A stretch of DNA of 64,000 nt from Limnohabitans sp. Hippo3 (GTDB taxonomy: Bacteria > Pseudomonadota > Gammaproteobacteria > Burkholderiales > Burkholderiaceae_C): NCBI RefSeq assembly GCF_003063665.1, contig NZ_NESF01000001.1:868001-932000 (forward strand), read 5' to 3'. Positions 52,762 through 63,145 of this stretch are shown here, piece after piece. Below the pieces are notes generated by a model. The model was not told the origin of the DNA. It did no database searches and worked only from the letters and a program-made list of their open reading frames with translations. Position numbers and translations under genes: made by a program. Each line of letters starts with the position of its first letter. Positions within the stretch are counted from its first letter, which is position 1.

Positions 52762-53526
52762 ATGAACATCCACGGACAAGCAGCACTGGTGACCGGTGGT
52801 GGTTCCGGTTTGGGCGAAGCCACCGCCCGCGAACTGGCCCGTCTGGGCGCCAAGGTCGCCGTGCTCGACCTCAACATGGACAACGCCGAGCGCGTGGCCA
52901 AGGACATCGGCGGCATTGCGGTATCTTGCAACGTGGCCGACGAAGCCAGCATGCAGCATGCCATCGAAACCGCCGCAGCCGCGCATGGCCCGGCTCGCAT
53001 CCTGATGCAAATTGCCGGCATCGGTTCGGCCAAGCGCGTGGTGGGCAAGGACGGCAACGCCGCCCCGCTGGCCGATTTCGCCAGGGTGATCAACGTCAAC
53101 CTGATCGGCACCTACAACGCGGCACGCCTGTTCGCTGCCGCTTGCGCCAAGCTCGAACCCATGGAAGACAATGCCCGTGGCGTGATGGTGTTCACCGCTT
53201 CGGTTGCGGCATTCGACGGACAAGTCGGCCAGCAGGCCTACAGCGCTTCAAAGGCTGGCGTGGCGGGCATGACGCTGCCCATGGCGCGTGACCTGGCGCA
53301 ACATGGCATCCGCGTGTGCACCATTGCACCCGGCCTGTTTGCCACGCCCTTGCTCAAGGAACTGCCCGAGCCAGTGCAGCAGTCGCTGGCAGCCAGCATC
53401 CCCTTCCCCTCGCGCCTGGGAAAACCCAGCGAGTTCGCCGAGCTGGCCTGCCACATCGTGACCAACAACCACCTGAACGGCGAAACCATCCGCCTGGACG
53501 GCGCTTTGCGCATGGCCCCTCGCTAA
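52762..53526 (+). CDS. Short-chain dehydrogenase (3-hydroxyacyl-CoA dehydrogenase type 2-like)
   Basis: 254 residues. NAD-binding 'ALVTGGGSGLGEATAREL' near the N-terminus, catalytic 'YSASKAGVAGMTLPMARDLA' and 'FTASVAAFDGQVGQQA'. 'IAPGLFATPLLKELP' is typical of HSD10/type 2 dehydrogenases. Expected to oxidise the 3-hydroxy aryl-propionyl-CoA before thiolysis. Confidence 0.9.
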   Translation: MNIHGQAALVTGGGSGLGEATARELARLGAKVAVLDLNMDNAERVAKDIGGIAVSCNVADEASMQHAIETAAAAHGPARILMQIAGIGSAKRVVGKDGNAAPLADFARVINVNLIGTYNAARLFAAACAKLEPMEDNARGVMVFTASVAAFDGQVGQQAYSASKAGVAGMTLPMARDLAQHGIRVCTIAPGLFATPLLKELPEPVQQSLAASIPFPSRLGKPSEFAELACHIVTNNHLNGETIRLDGALRMAPR

Positions 53527-53558
53527 CAACACCACAACATGCGTGCACCTCACACATT

Positions 53559-53708
53559 TGTCATACCTGCGCAGGCGGGACTCCATGCCTTCGATGCGCA
53601 TGGATGCCCGATCGAGTCGGGCATGACGGATGGTTGTCATGTCATACCCTCGCAGGCGGGTATCCATACCCTCGCTGCGCATGGATGCCCGATCGAGTCG
53701 GGCATGAC
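53559..53708. repeat. Two tandem copies of the intergenic palindromic element
   Basis: Copies at 53559-53626 and 53637-53708. Each has TGTCATAC.C.CGCAGGCGGG..TCCAT, then GCGCATGGATGCCCGATCG and TCGGGCATGAC. They occupy most of the 218-base gap before the thioesterase gene. Confidence 0.75.
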
Positions 53709-53744
53709 AACTGAAAATTTGTTCACGCCAACCAAGAACCTCCC

Positions 53745-54164
53745 ATGAGTAAAACCGTTGTTTATGAAGTGCAAGTGATGTTCGGTGACTGCGATCCCGC
53801 AGGCATCGTCTTCTTCCCCAACTTTTCCAAATGGATGGACGCCTCGTCCCTGAACTTCTTTGTGAAGTGTGGCGTGCCGCCCTGGCGTGAGCTGGTCAAG
53901 ACGCGCGGCATCATCGGGACGCCACTCTTGGAGATCAACACGAAATTCATCCGCCCCGCCACCTATGGCGAAACCCTGCAGGTGCACACCAGCGTGCAGG
54001 AGTGGCGTGAAAAGGTCATCGTGCACAAGCACGTGGTCATGCGTGGCGATACCGTGTTGTGCGAAGGCACCGAAGTGCGTGCTTTCTGCATCAAGCACCC
54101 CGATGATCCGGACCGCATCAAGGCCATCCCGGTGCCCGAAGACATCAAAGCGCTCTGCAGCTGA
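53745..54164 (+). CDS. 4-hydroxybenzoyl-CoA thioesterase-like hot-dog protein
   Basis: 139 residues. The catalytic Asp loop 'GDCDPAGIVFFPNFSKWMD' (residues 13-31) is the hallmark of the 4HBT family. In this operon it would release the aromatic acid (for example vanillate or 4-hydroxybenzoate) from its CoA ester after thiolysis. Confidence 0.9.
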   Translation: MSKTVVYEVQVMFGDCDPAGIVFFPNFSKWMDASSLNFFVKCGVPPWRELVKTRGIIGTPLLEINTKFIRPATYGETLQVHTSVQEWREKVIVHKHVVMRGDTVLCEGTEVRAFCIKHPDDPDRIKAIPVPEDIKALCS

Positions 54165-54208
54165 CCCCATACCTACGTTTTTTTAACCACCCCCAAGAGG
54201 AGACAAGC

Positions 54209-55210
54209 ATGAGCAACCGACGTGAATTTATCCAATCTGCCATCGGCGCTGCCGTTCTGGGCAGTACGGCTTTCCAGCAGGCCTGGGCGCAAAGTGGCTT
54301 GCCCATTGAGCAAGTCAAGGTTCTGTACGGCTTTCCGCCCGGCAGCTCTGGCGACATCTGCGCCCGCCGCGTGGCCGAGAAATTTGGCGGCACCCCTTAC
54401 AGCAAGAACGCGGGCATCATCGACAGCCGCCCAGGCGCGGGCGGCCAAATTGCGCTGAATTTGCTCAAGAGTGCTCCTGCCGACGGTTCGGTTCTGGCCA
54501 TGACACCGTTCTCGGCCATCTCGCTCTACCCACACATCTTCAAAAATCTGCAGTACAAGCCTTTCGAAGACTTCATCCCCGTTGGCACCGCCTCCATGAT
54601 CCACCATGGCTTTGCCGTCGGCCCTATGGTGCCCGCCAGTGTGAAGAACGTGAAAGACTTCATCGCCTGGGCCAAAGCCAACCCGGCACAAGCCAGCTAC
54701 GGCTCGCCTGCCGCAGGCTCCACGCCCCACTTCATCGGCGCCTTGTTGGGCTTGAACCAGAACTTCGAGTTCAAGCATGTGCCTTACCGTGGCTCGGTGC
54801 CGGGCGTGACCGATGTGGTGGGCGGCCAGATCGCCAGCATGTTCACCCCACACGGTGACTTCATTGCCAACCACAAAGCCGGCAAGATGCGCATCATCGC
54901 CACTTCGGGCAAAACCCGTTCGCCTTTTGTGCCCGATGTGGCCACCTTTGCCGAGCAAGGCTTCCCTGAGTTGACGGTGGAAGAGTGGTTTGGTTTTTAC
55001 GCCCCCGCCAAAACCCCGGCCAACGTGGTGCAAGCAGCCAACGCTGCGATCAATGCCGCCCTCAAAGACAAAGGCGTGCAAGATGCCTTGACCGTGGTGG
55101 GCTTGATTCCGTTTGGTGGCACTGCCGCTGACCAGCTCAAGAGCTCGCAAGTGGAACTCGAGCGCTGGGGTCCCCTGATCAAGCGCATCGGCTTCAGCGT
55201 CGACTCCTGA
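54209..55210 (+). CDS. Bug/TctC-family periplasmic substrate-binding protein
   Basis: 333 residues. Tat-like signal 'MSNRREFIQSAIGAAVLGST' cleaved after 'AWAQ' near residue 28. Family features 'VKVLYGFPPGSSGDICARRV' and 'IIDSRPGAGGQIALNLL'. Start at 54209 with AAGAGGAGA. No TctAB genes here. Because it lies inside the aromatic acid operon it may bind the phenylpropanoid substrate. Confidence 0.9.
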   Translation: MSNRREFIQSAIGAAVLGSTAFQQAWAQSGLPIEQVKVLYGFPPGSSGDICARRVAEKFGGTPYSKNAGIIDSRPGAGGQIALNLLKSAPADGSVLAMTPFSAISLYPHIFKNLQYKPFEDFIPVGTASMIHHGFAVGPMVPASVKNVKDFIAWAKANPAQASYGSPAAGSTPHFIGALLGLNQNFEFKHVPYRGSVPGVTDVVGGQIASMFTPHGDFIANHKAGKMRIIATSGKTRSPFVPDVATFAEQGFPELTVEEWFGFYAPAKTPANVVQAANAAINAALKDKGVQDALTVVGLIPFGGTAADQLKSSQVELERWGPLIKRIGFSVDS

Positions 55211-55280
55211 TCTGTCCCTTGAACCTGGTCCGGCCTGTCCCGTGGGTGGCCCGGACTTTTCTTCATTCGCCATTCGCCCC

Positions 55281-56999
55281 ATGAACGCCTACCAACCCCG
55301 CACCGACGACATGCAGTTTGTGTTGTCACGCGTCCTGAACGCACCCGCCCAACTGCAAGCCCTGCCCGCCTTTACCGAGGTGGACCCGGACTTGATGCAA
55401 CAGGTGCTCGATGAAGCGGGCAAGTTCGTGGGCGAAGTGATCGCCCCGCTGAACCGCGATGGCGACGAAATCGGCGCGCAATGGAAGGACGGCGCGGTCA
55501 CCATGCCGCCTGGCTTCAAGGCCGCTTACCAGTCGTTCTGGCAATCGGGCTGGCCCGCCTTGGCAGCCAGCGCCGAAGACGGCGGCCAAGGCCTGCCCAG
55601 CGTGCTCGAAGCCATGCTGTACGAAATGCTGAGCGCGGCCAACCACGGCTGGACCATGGCCCCCGGCCTGCTGCACGGCGCTTATGAATGCATCAAACAC
55701 CACGCCAGCGACGAGCTCAAAACGCAATATTTAGAGAAAGTGGCCACCGGCGAATGGCTGGCCACCATGTGCCTGACCGAGCCGCATGCAGGCTCTGATT
55801 TGGGCCTGGCCCGTACCAAAGCAGTCCCCTTGCCCGATGGCACATACGCCGTGAGCGGCACCAAGATTTTCATCTCGGGCGGTGAGCACGACCTGACCGA
55901 CAACATTGTTCACTTGGTGCTGGCCCGCCTGCCTGATGCCCCGCCCGGCCCCAAAGGCCTGTCGCTGTTTTTGGTGCCCAAGTTCTACCCGGATGGCTCG
56001 CGCAGCCGCGTGTACTGCGACCGGATCGAAGAAAAAATGGGCCTGCACGGCAGCCCCACCTGCGTGATGCGTTTTGACGAAGCGGTGTGTTCGATCGTGG
56101 GCGAGCCCGGCAAGGGCCTGAACGCGATGTTCGTGATGATGAACGCCGCCCGCCTGCACGTGGCCCTGCAAGGCATTGGCCTGCTGGACGCCGCCTGGCA
56201 AAAAGCCGATGCCTACGCCCAAGAACGCCGACAGATGCGTGCGCCGGGCAAAGGCAAATCGGCTGCAGAAGCGGATTTCATTGCCGAGCACCCCGCCATG
56301 CGCCGCATTCTGGATACGCAACGCGCCTGGGTTGATGCCGGTCGCGTGCTGGCCTACCGCACCGCGCTGGAGCTGGACCTGATCAAGCACAGCCCCGACG
56401 CCAACACCCAAGCCACCGCCCAGCGCTGGTGCGCTCTGGTCACGCCGGTCATGAAATCGGTGTTCACCCACCAGGCCTTTCATGGCGGCAGCGACTGTCT
56501 GCAGGTGTTCGGTGGCCATGGTTATGTGCGCGAATGGGGCATCGAGCAAATCGTGCGCGACGCCCGTGTGGCCATGATCTACGAAGGCACCAACGAAATC
56601 CAGGCGATTGACCTGCTGGTGCGTAAAGTGATGGCCGATGGCGGTCAGGGCATGAACGCCCTGCTCGACACCATCGCCGCTGACTTGTCCAAGTCAGCCA
56701 AAACCAGCACCGCCTCGCAAGCCCGCATTCAAACCCTGCGTGCCGTGACCGAGCAGATCTTGAAAGCGGCGCCGCAAGACGCCGCTTTGCCCTTCCGTGT
56801 GGCCGACGACTACCTGCGTGCCGTGGCCCTGGTGCTGATGGACTGGGCTTGGCTGCGCATCGAAGCCGGCCTGGACGAGCAGACACCCCAGGCCGATACC
56901 CGATGGCGTGCTCCGGCCAAGGCCCTGCGCAGCTGGGTACTGCCCGAATTCCAGATGCGCACTTTCATCATCGTGCAGCAATGCACGGCGGCAGCATGA
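55281..56999 (+). CDS. Acyl-CoA dehydrogenase, long form with C-terminal extension
   Basis: 572 residues. 'MCLTEPHAGSDLGLARTKAV' and 'YAVSGTKIFISGGEHDL' bind substrate and FAD; 'GGHGYVREWGIEQIVRDARV' with 'MIYEGTNEIQAIDLLVRKV' carries the usual catalytic Glu (YEGT). The length and last 120 residues match the AcdA/DmdC-like subgroup. It could desaturate arylpropionyl-CoA (dihydro forms) to the cinnamoyl-CoA used by the other enzymes. ATGA overlap with the MarR gene. Confidence 0.9.
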   Translation: MNAYQPRTDDMQFVLSRVLNAPAQLQALPAFTEVDPDLMQQVLDEAGKFVGEVIAPLNRDGDEIGAQWKDGAVTMPPGFKAAYQSFWQSGWPALAASAEDGGQGLPSVLEAMLYEMLSAANHGWTMAPGLLHGAYECIKHHASDELKTQYLEKVATGEWLATMCLTEPHAGSDLGLARTKAVPLPDGTYAVSGTKIFISGGEHDLTDNIVHLVLARLPDAPPGPKGLSLFLVPKFYPDGSRSRVYCDRIEEKMGLHGSPTCVMRFDEAVCSIVGEPGKGLNAMFVMMNAARLHVALQGIGLLDAAWQKADAYAQERRQMRAPGKGKSAAEADFIAEHPAMRRILDTQRAWVDAGRVLAYRTALELDLIKHSPDANTQATAQRWCALVTPVMKSVFTHQAFHGGSDCLQVFGGHGYVREWGIEQIVRDARVAMIYEGTNEIQAIDLLVRKVMADGGQGMNALLDTIAADLSKSAKTSTASQARIQTLRAVTEQILKAAPQDAALPFRVADDYLRAVALVLMDWAWLRIEAGLDEQTPQADTRWRAPAKALRSWVLPEFQMRTFIIVQQCTAAA

Positions 57000-57496
57000 G
57001 CAAAGCTACCCAGCCCGACCCCAAAAAAGCGCGATCCCCAAAAGCCGATCCCGCTTCGGGATCGGCCGTCGACAAAGTGGACAGCACTTACCTGCAATCC
57101 CTGATGGGCTACAACGCACGGCGTGCGGCGCTCAGCATCATCGGCTTGTTTCTGGAACGGCTGGCCCCTTACGGTCTCAAGCCCGTGGATTTCTCGGTCA
57201 TGTCCATCATCTGCCACAACGCCGGCGTGACCTCGCGCCAGTTGTGCGCCACGCTCGACCTGCTGCCCCCCAACCTGGTGGGCCTGATCCAGTCGCTGGA
57301 GTCACGTGGCCTGATCGAGCGCAAACCGCACCCGCACGATGGGCGCGCCGTCGGACTGCACGCCACCCCCAAAGGCCAGGCGCTGATGGTGCAAGCCGAG
57401 CAGACCGCCACCGAACTCGAAATCGAGAAAACCGCACGGCTCACCCCTGCGCAGCGCACAACACTGCTGACGCTGCTGCAAAAGATTTACCTGTAA
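56996..57496 (+). CDS. MarR-family transcriptional regulator
   Basis: 166 residues. Winged helix-turn-helix: 'AGVTSRQLCATLDLLPPNLV' then 'GLIQSLESRGLIERKPHPHD' and 'GRAVGLHATPKGQALM'. A Lys/Pro-rich N-terminal lead of about 30 residues precedes it. Overlaps the acyl-CoA dehydrogenase stop. By analogy with FerR/HcaR, it probably represses the operon until an aryl-CoA ester binds. Confidence 0.88.
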   Translation: MSKATQPDPKKARSPKADPASGSAVDKVDSTYLQSLMGYNARRAALSIIGLFLERLAPYGLKPVDFSVMSIICHNAGVTSRQLCATLDLLPPNLVGLIQSLESRGLIERKPHPHDGRAVGLHATPKGQALMVQAEQTATELEIEKTARLTPAQRTTLLTLLQKIYL

Positions 57497-57744
57497 CGTT
57501 CTCAGGCTGAGCGCTGAGCAAGCATGGATACCCGATCAAGTCGGGTATGACCATTCATGTGCCACACCCGCGCATGCAGGCATCCTCGGCAACCAAAGGC
57601 ACAAACCTGATCAGATCAGATCAGATCAGGTCGGTCATGACTTCCCACGTGTCATACCCGCGCATGCGGTATCCATGGCAGGCGAAGGCATAGACCTACG
57701 TTCAGTTAGTAAGTGACATAGACCATTACGGCAACAGCCACGCC
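57497..57744. other. Repeat-filled intergenic region
   Basis: No gene seen. It contains parts of the palindromic element (57524-57551 and 57650-57679) and the microsatellite described below. It separates the MarR gene from the convergent OmpA-like gene; no clear terminator beyond the repeats. Confidence 0.6.
57521..57680. repeat. Degenerate copies of the intergenic palindromic element with a (GATCA) microsatellite
   Basis: TACCCGATCAAGTCGGGTA at 57529-57547 and TCATACCCGCGCATGCGG at 57652-57669 are diverged copies of the elements at 51285 and 53559. Between them ATCAG/GATCA is repeated about four times at 57608-57629. Confidence 0.65.
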
Positions 57745-58395
57745 TCAACGTCCTGCAGCACGCTCTGCCAGGAAAATCTCGATGCGGCGATTGCGGGCAC
57801 GGCCTGATTCGGTGTTGTTGTCAGCGATGGGCTCGCGAGAACCGCGCCCATCGATGCTGATGCGGCTGCTGTTCACGCCGCGCGACACCAGGTAATCGCG
57901 GGCACTTTGGGCGCGGTTGACCGACAAGGGGTTGTTGACGGCGTCACTGCCGGTGTTGTCGGTGTGCCCCACGATGCGCACTTCCATGCTGGGCTGCTGG
58001 CTCAAGCCCTGGGCAAACTGGTCCAGGATCGGGCGCAAATTGGGCCGGATTTCGGAACGGCCCGAATCAAATGAAATATCGCTGGGGATGCTGAGCCTGA
58101 GCTGGTTGTCTGCGGTCTGCGTGACCACCGTGCCGGTACCGGCGGTGGCTTGCTCCATGGCCCGCTTCTTGTCCTCCATGCTTTTCGACCAGACATAGCC
58201 GCCCAAAGCACCCAGACCCGCACCAATGACGGTGGATTTGCTGTCACGCCCCAGAATTTGCCCAGCCACGGCACCGATCACCGCACCGGTTCCGGCCCCC
58301 TTTTGTTCGGGTGTGGCCGTTGCACACCCTGTGAGCAAAATGGCCAAAGCACAGGTCAAGGCACCCGCGGATTTGAATGCAGTCATCGTGTTCAT
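57745..58395 (-). CDS. OmpA-family lipoprotein with glycine-zipper domain
   Basis: 216 residues. Lipobox 'LAILLTGCATA' near residue 23. Glycine-zipper region 'GAVIGAVAGQILGRDSKS' at about residues 36-75, then the peptidoglycan-binding OmpA domain with 'FDSGRSEIRPNLRPILDQFA', 'VGHTDNTGSDAVNNPLSVNR' and 'GRARNRRIEIFL'. It should tie the outer membrane to the cell wall (YiaD-like). Start at 58395. Confidence 0.9.
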   Translation of the reverse strand: MNTMTAFKSAGALTCALAILLTGCATATPEQKGAGTGAVIGAVAGQILGRDSKSTVIGAGLGALGGYVWSKSMEDKKRAMEQATAGTGTVVTQTADNQLRLSIPSDISFDSGRSEIRPNLRPILDQFAQGLSQQPSMEVRIVGHTDNTGSDAVNNPLSVNRAQSARDYLVSRGVNSSRISIDGRGSREPIADNNTESGRARNRRIEIFLAERAAGR

Positions 58396-58615
58396 TTGAA
58401 AGCTCCTTTCAACCGAGACACGCCACTCTAAGATCAAAGGCCGGACATTTCGGTGTTGCAGCGCACAAGCTTGTAACGCATTGCATCTGGGCCCCCAACT
58501 GGCCAACACGGCAGGCCCGCGCCAGTCCGGTGCCCAAACCACCCCAGGCCCCTAAGTGACAGCTGGCCGCTGCCCGCTTCTGGCAAGATAGACCGCACCC
58601 ATTTGGACACCCGCA

Positions 58616-59788
58616 ATGAACACCTCCGCCCTGCCCTCACTGTCTGACAACGCCCTCTTGATCGGCCGCATCTGGCAACCGAACACCGGCCCGGTTCTGG
58701 TCGCGGTGACGCCCGACCAGGTGCTGGACCTGTCGCGCCTGGCGCTCACATGCAGCGAGTTGCTCGAACTGGAGCAAGTGGCTCAACGTGTCAGGCAATG
58801 CATCCGCACAGGCCAGGCCTCCCCCCTGGCCCAAACAGCGGCCGTGCTGGCCAACAGCGACGAAGCTGCGCGTGACCCGTCCAAGCCCTGGTTTTTGGCC
58901 CCCTGCGACCTGCAAGCCGTCAAGGCGGCGGGCGTGACCTTTGTAGCCAGCATGCTCGAGCGTGTGATCGAAGAACAAGCCCGTGGCGACGCCAGCCGCG
59001 CCGAAGCCGTGCGCCAGGCGGTGGTGGCGGTCATTGGCGACAACCTGCGCAGCGTGGTGCCCGGCTCGCCCGAATCGGCCAAACTCAAGGAAGTGTTGCT
59101 GGCCCAAGGCATGTGGTCGCAATACCTGGAAGTGGGCATCGGGCCCGACGCCGAAATCTTCACCAAAGCACAACCCATGAGCGCGGTGGGCCCTGGCGCA
59201 AAAATAGGGCTTCACCCGGGCAGCCAGTGGAACAACCCGGAGCCCGAGATCGTGCTGGCCGCCAACTCGCGCGGTGAAGTGGTGGGTGCCACCTTGGGCA
59301 ACGACGTGAACCTGCGCGACTTCGAAGGCCGCAGCGCGCTGCTGCTGGGCAAAGCCAAAGACAACAACGCCAGCTGCGCGATCGGCCCCTTCATCCGCCT
59401 GTTTGACGAGCACTTCGGCATCGACGATGTGCGCCAATGCGAGCTGAGCCTGAAAGTACAAGGCCCCGAAGGTTTTGTGATGCAAGGCAGCAGCGCCTTG
59501 AGCCAGATCAGCCGCGACCCGCTGGACCTGGCGGGCCAGGCCATGGGCAAATACCACCAGTACCCGGACGGCATGATGCTGTTCCTGGGCACCATGTTCG
59601 CCCCCACTCAAGACCGCCACGGCCCTGGCCAGGGCTTCACCCATGTGGTGGGCGATGTGGTGAGCATTTCCACCCCGCAGCTGGGCACCCTGACCAACCA
59701 GGTCACCACCTCGGACCAGGCACCCGCGTGGACCTATGGTGTGGGTGCGCTGATGCGTGACTTGGCCAAACGCCAACAGGCGCGTTGA
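58616..59788 (+). CDS. Fumarylacetoacetate hydrolase (FAH) family protein
   Basis: 390 residues. Metal-site region 'NPEPEIVLAANSRGEVVGAT' and 'LGNDVNLRDFEGRSALLLGK' as in FAH-type hydrolases and dioxopentanoate-type dehydratases; 'HTGPGQ..' style motif is 'DRHGPGQGFTHVVGDVVSIS'. The N-terminal 170 residues are a lead domain. The substrate cannot be named. Divergent from the OmpA-like gene with a 220-base gap in which nothing else was seen. Confidence 0.85.
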   Translation: MNTSALPSLSDNALLIGRIWQPNTGPVLVAVTPDQVLDLSRLALTCSELLELEQVAQRVRQCIRTGQASPLAQTAAVLANSDEAARDPSKPWFLAPCDLQAVKAAGVTFVASMLERVIEEQARGDASRAEAVRQAVVAVIGDNLRSVVPGSPESAKLKEVLLAQGMWSQYLEVGIGPDAEIFTKAQPMSAVGPGAKIGLHPGSQWNNPEPEIVLAANSRGEVVGATLGNDVNLRDFEGRSALLLGKAKDNNASCAIGPFIRLFDEHFGIDDVRQCELSLKVQGPEGFVMQGSSALSQISRDPLDLAGQAMGKYHQYPDGMMLFLGTMFAPTQDRHGPGQGFTHVVGDVVSISTPQLGTLTNQVTTSDQAPAWTYGVGALMRDLAKRQQAR

Positions 59789-59878
59789 TGGAACGCGCGG
59801 GGCTGGCATAATTTTGTGTTTTCCACATCCCGGAAAGCCGACCGATGGCTCCGGACACTGACTGACAGGATCCCCTCC

Positions 59879-60229
59879 ATGAACACCACCCCCTCCGGCC
59901 TGCAATACGAAGACACCGTCGTGGGCGAAGGCGCGATCGCCACCGCTGGCCAGGATGTCACCGTGCACTACACCGGCTGGCTCTACAAGGACGGCCAGCA
60001 AGGCGCCAAGTTCGATTCGAGCCGTGACCGCCGTGACCCCTTTGTGTTCGGTTTGGGTGCAGGCATGGTCATCAAGGGCTGGGACGAAGGCGTGGCCGGC
60101 ATGAAGGTGGGCGGTCAGCGCACCCTGATCATCCCCCCTGAGCTGGGCTATGGTGCCCGCGGCGCGGGTGGCGTGATTCCGCCCAATGCCACCCTGAAAT
60201 TCGATGTGGAACTGCTGGCCCTGGACTGA
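59879..60229 (+). CDS. FKBP-type peptidyl-prolyl cis-trans isomerase
   Basis: 116 residues, a single FKBP domain: 'DVTVHYTGWLYKDGQQGAKF', 'VIKGWDEGVAGMKVGGQRTL', 'IIPPELGYGARGAGGVIPPN'. No signal peptide, so cytoplasmic. Protein folding role. Located just before the heat-shock genes but separated by its own terminator. Confidence 0.93.
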   Translation: MNTTPSGLQYEDTVVGEGAIATAGQDVTVHYTGWLYKDGQQGAKFDSSRDRRDPFVFGLGAGMVIKGWDEGVAGMKVGGQRTLIIPPELGYGARGAGGVIPPNATLKFDVELLALD

Positions 60230-60256
60230 GCCTGCGCCAGACTGGCACCCACCTGA

Positions 60257-60277
60257 CCCGCCGTTCGGCGGGTTTTT
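60257..60277 (+). terminator. Intrinsic terminator after the FKBP gene
   Basis: CCCGCC (60257-60262), loop GTTC, GGCGGG (60267-60272), then TTTTT. A clean rho-independent terminator 28 bases after the stop codon. Confidence 0.9.
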
Positions 60278-60285
60278 CTTGCCCT

Positions 60286-60313
60286 CTTGAAGCCCTGAAC
60301 AACGCCCCTATTT
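60286..60313 (+). promoter_or_regulatory. Sigma-32-like heat-shock promoter for grpE
   Basis: CTTGAA (60286-60291), 13-base spacer, CCCCTATTT (60305-60313). Matches the sigma-32 consensus CTTGAAA/CCCCATNT in sequence and spacing, 33 bases upstream of the grpE ATG. Confidence 0.8.
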
Positions 60314-60346
60314 AAAGGGGGTATTCATTTTTTGCGCAGATTGCTC

Positions 60347-60892
60347 ATGTCAGAAGCCACACAAAACCCCAACCCCAAGCCCCTGAGCGACGAAGAACTG
60401 GCCGCCGCAGCCACCACCGCGGCCGATCCGCTGGCCGATGCCCAGGCCGAGCTGGCGAACCTGAAAGCCCAAAACGCCGATCTGGCCGACCAGTACCTGC
60501 GCGCCCAGGCCGATGTGCAAAACGCCCGCCGCCGTGCCGACGACGAAATCACCAAAGCCCGCAAATTCGCCGTGGAGAGTTTTGCCGACAGCCTGCTGCC
60601 CGTGCTGGACAGCCTGGAAGCGGGTCTGGCCATCCCCAACGTGACGATCGAGCAGATCCGCGAAGGCTCGGAAGCCACCCTGCGCCAGCTCAAAAGCGCG
60701 CTGGAACGCAACAAAGTGGTTGAAATTGCACCCGCAGCGGGCACCAAGTTCGATCCACACCACCACCAAGCCATCAGCGTGGTCCCTGCCGAGCAGGAGC
60801 CCAACACCGTGGTCACGGTGCTGCAAAAGGGCTACCAGATCGCCGACCGGGTGTTGCGCCCAGCTCTGGTCACGGTCACGGCGCCAAAATAA
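60347..60892 (+). CDS. grpE: GrpE nucleotide exchange factor
   Basis: 181 residues. Acidic, poorly ordered N-terminus, long helix ('[20 protein letters not shown]', then '[20 protein letters not shown]'), and beta domain with '[20 protein letters not shown]' and '[20 protein letters not shown]'. Releases ADP from DnaK. ATG at 60347; an in-frame alternative start 15 bases upstream lacks support. Confidence 0.95.
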   Translation: MSEATQNPNPKPLSDEELAAAATTAADPLADAQAELANLKAQNADLADQYLRAQADVQNARRRADDEITKARKFAVESFADSLLPVLDSLEAGLAIPNVTIEQIREGSEATLRQLKSALERNKVVEIAPAAGTKFDPHHHQAISVVPAEQEPNTVVTVLQKGYQIADRVLRPALVTVTAPK

Positions 60893-60915
60893 ACCCCGCT
60901 TCCTACCCAAACTGT

Positions 60916-60983
60916 CACCCCGGACTTGATCCGGGGTCCATGACTTCAAACGGATGGATCCCGGCTCGGGGGCCGGGATGACA
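60916..60983. repeat. Palindromic intergenic repeat between grpE and dnaK
   Basis: TGTCACCCCGGACTTGATCC-type unit with CCCCGGA-cttga-TCCGGGG (60925-60943), followed by a second hairpin ATCCCGGC-tcggg-GGCCGGGAT around 60957-60979 ending GACAG. Same dispersed class as the repeats in the hydroxycinnamate operon. Confidence 0.65.
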
Positions 60984-61013
60984 GCCAATATGACCTTTTT
61001 GGGCGTAAGGGGA

Positions 61014-61040
61014 CTTGAAAAGCATTCACCCCGCCCCAAC
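61014..61040 (+). promoter_or_regulatory. Sigma-32-like heat-shock promoter for dnaK
   Basis: CTTGAA (61014-61019), 14-base spacer, CCCCAAC (61034-61040), 41 bases before the dnaK ATG. Slightly weaker -10 than the grpE promoter. Suggests dnaK can be expressed separately from grpE. Confidence 0.7.
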
Positions 61041-61081
61041 TGCAAAACATCTGTACTTTTAACCAATTTCGGAGCATCAAA

Positions 61082-63001
<1,920 letters not shown>

Positions 63002-63023
63002 TGCCCGCATGGAAGCTGTGGGC

Positions 63024-63084
63024 CATCCCGTGGGAGCGAGCCCCTGCTCGCGATTGCAATCGGCCACAGGGGTGGCCTCCCACA
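63024..63084. repeat. REP-like palindrome between dnaK and dnaJ
   Basis: GTGGGAGCGAGCCCCTGCTCGCGA (63030-63053) with GCGAG-cccctg-CTCGC, and a second arm GGCCTCCCAC (63074-63083) that pairs with the first GTGGGA. Resembles the GTGGGAGCGAGC REP elements known in pseudomonads. Confidence 0.6.
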
Positions 63085-63093
63085 AACACCCCC

Positions 63094-63124
63094 AACGTCC
63101 CGGGCAAGTCTCGGGACGTTTTTT
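63094..63124 (+). terminator. Intrinsic terminator after dnaK
   Basis: AACGTCCCG (63094-63102), loop GGCAAGTCT, CGGGACGTT (63112-63120), then TTTT. Nine-bp perfect stem; likely reduces dnaJ relative to dnaK on a shared message, since no heat-shock promoter was seen before dnaJ. Confidence 0.85.
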
Positions 63125-63145
63125 GCATGTAAAGGCCTGAAAGTC

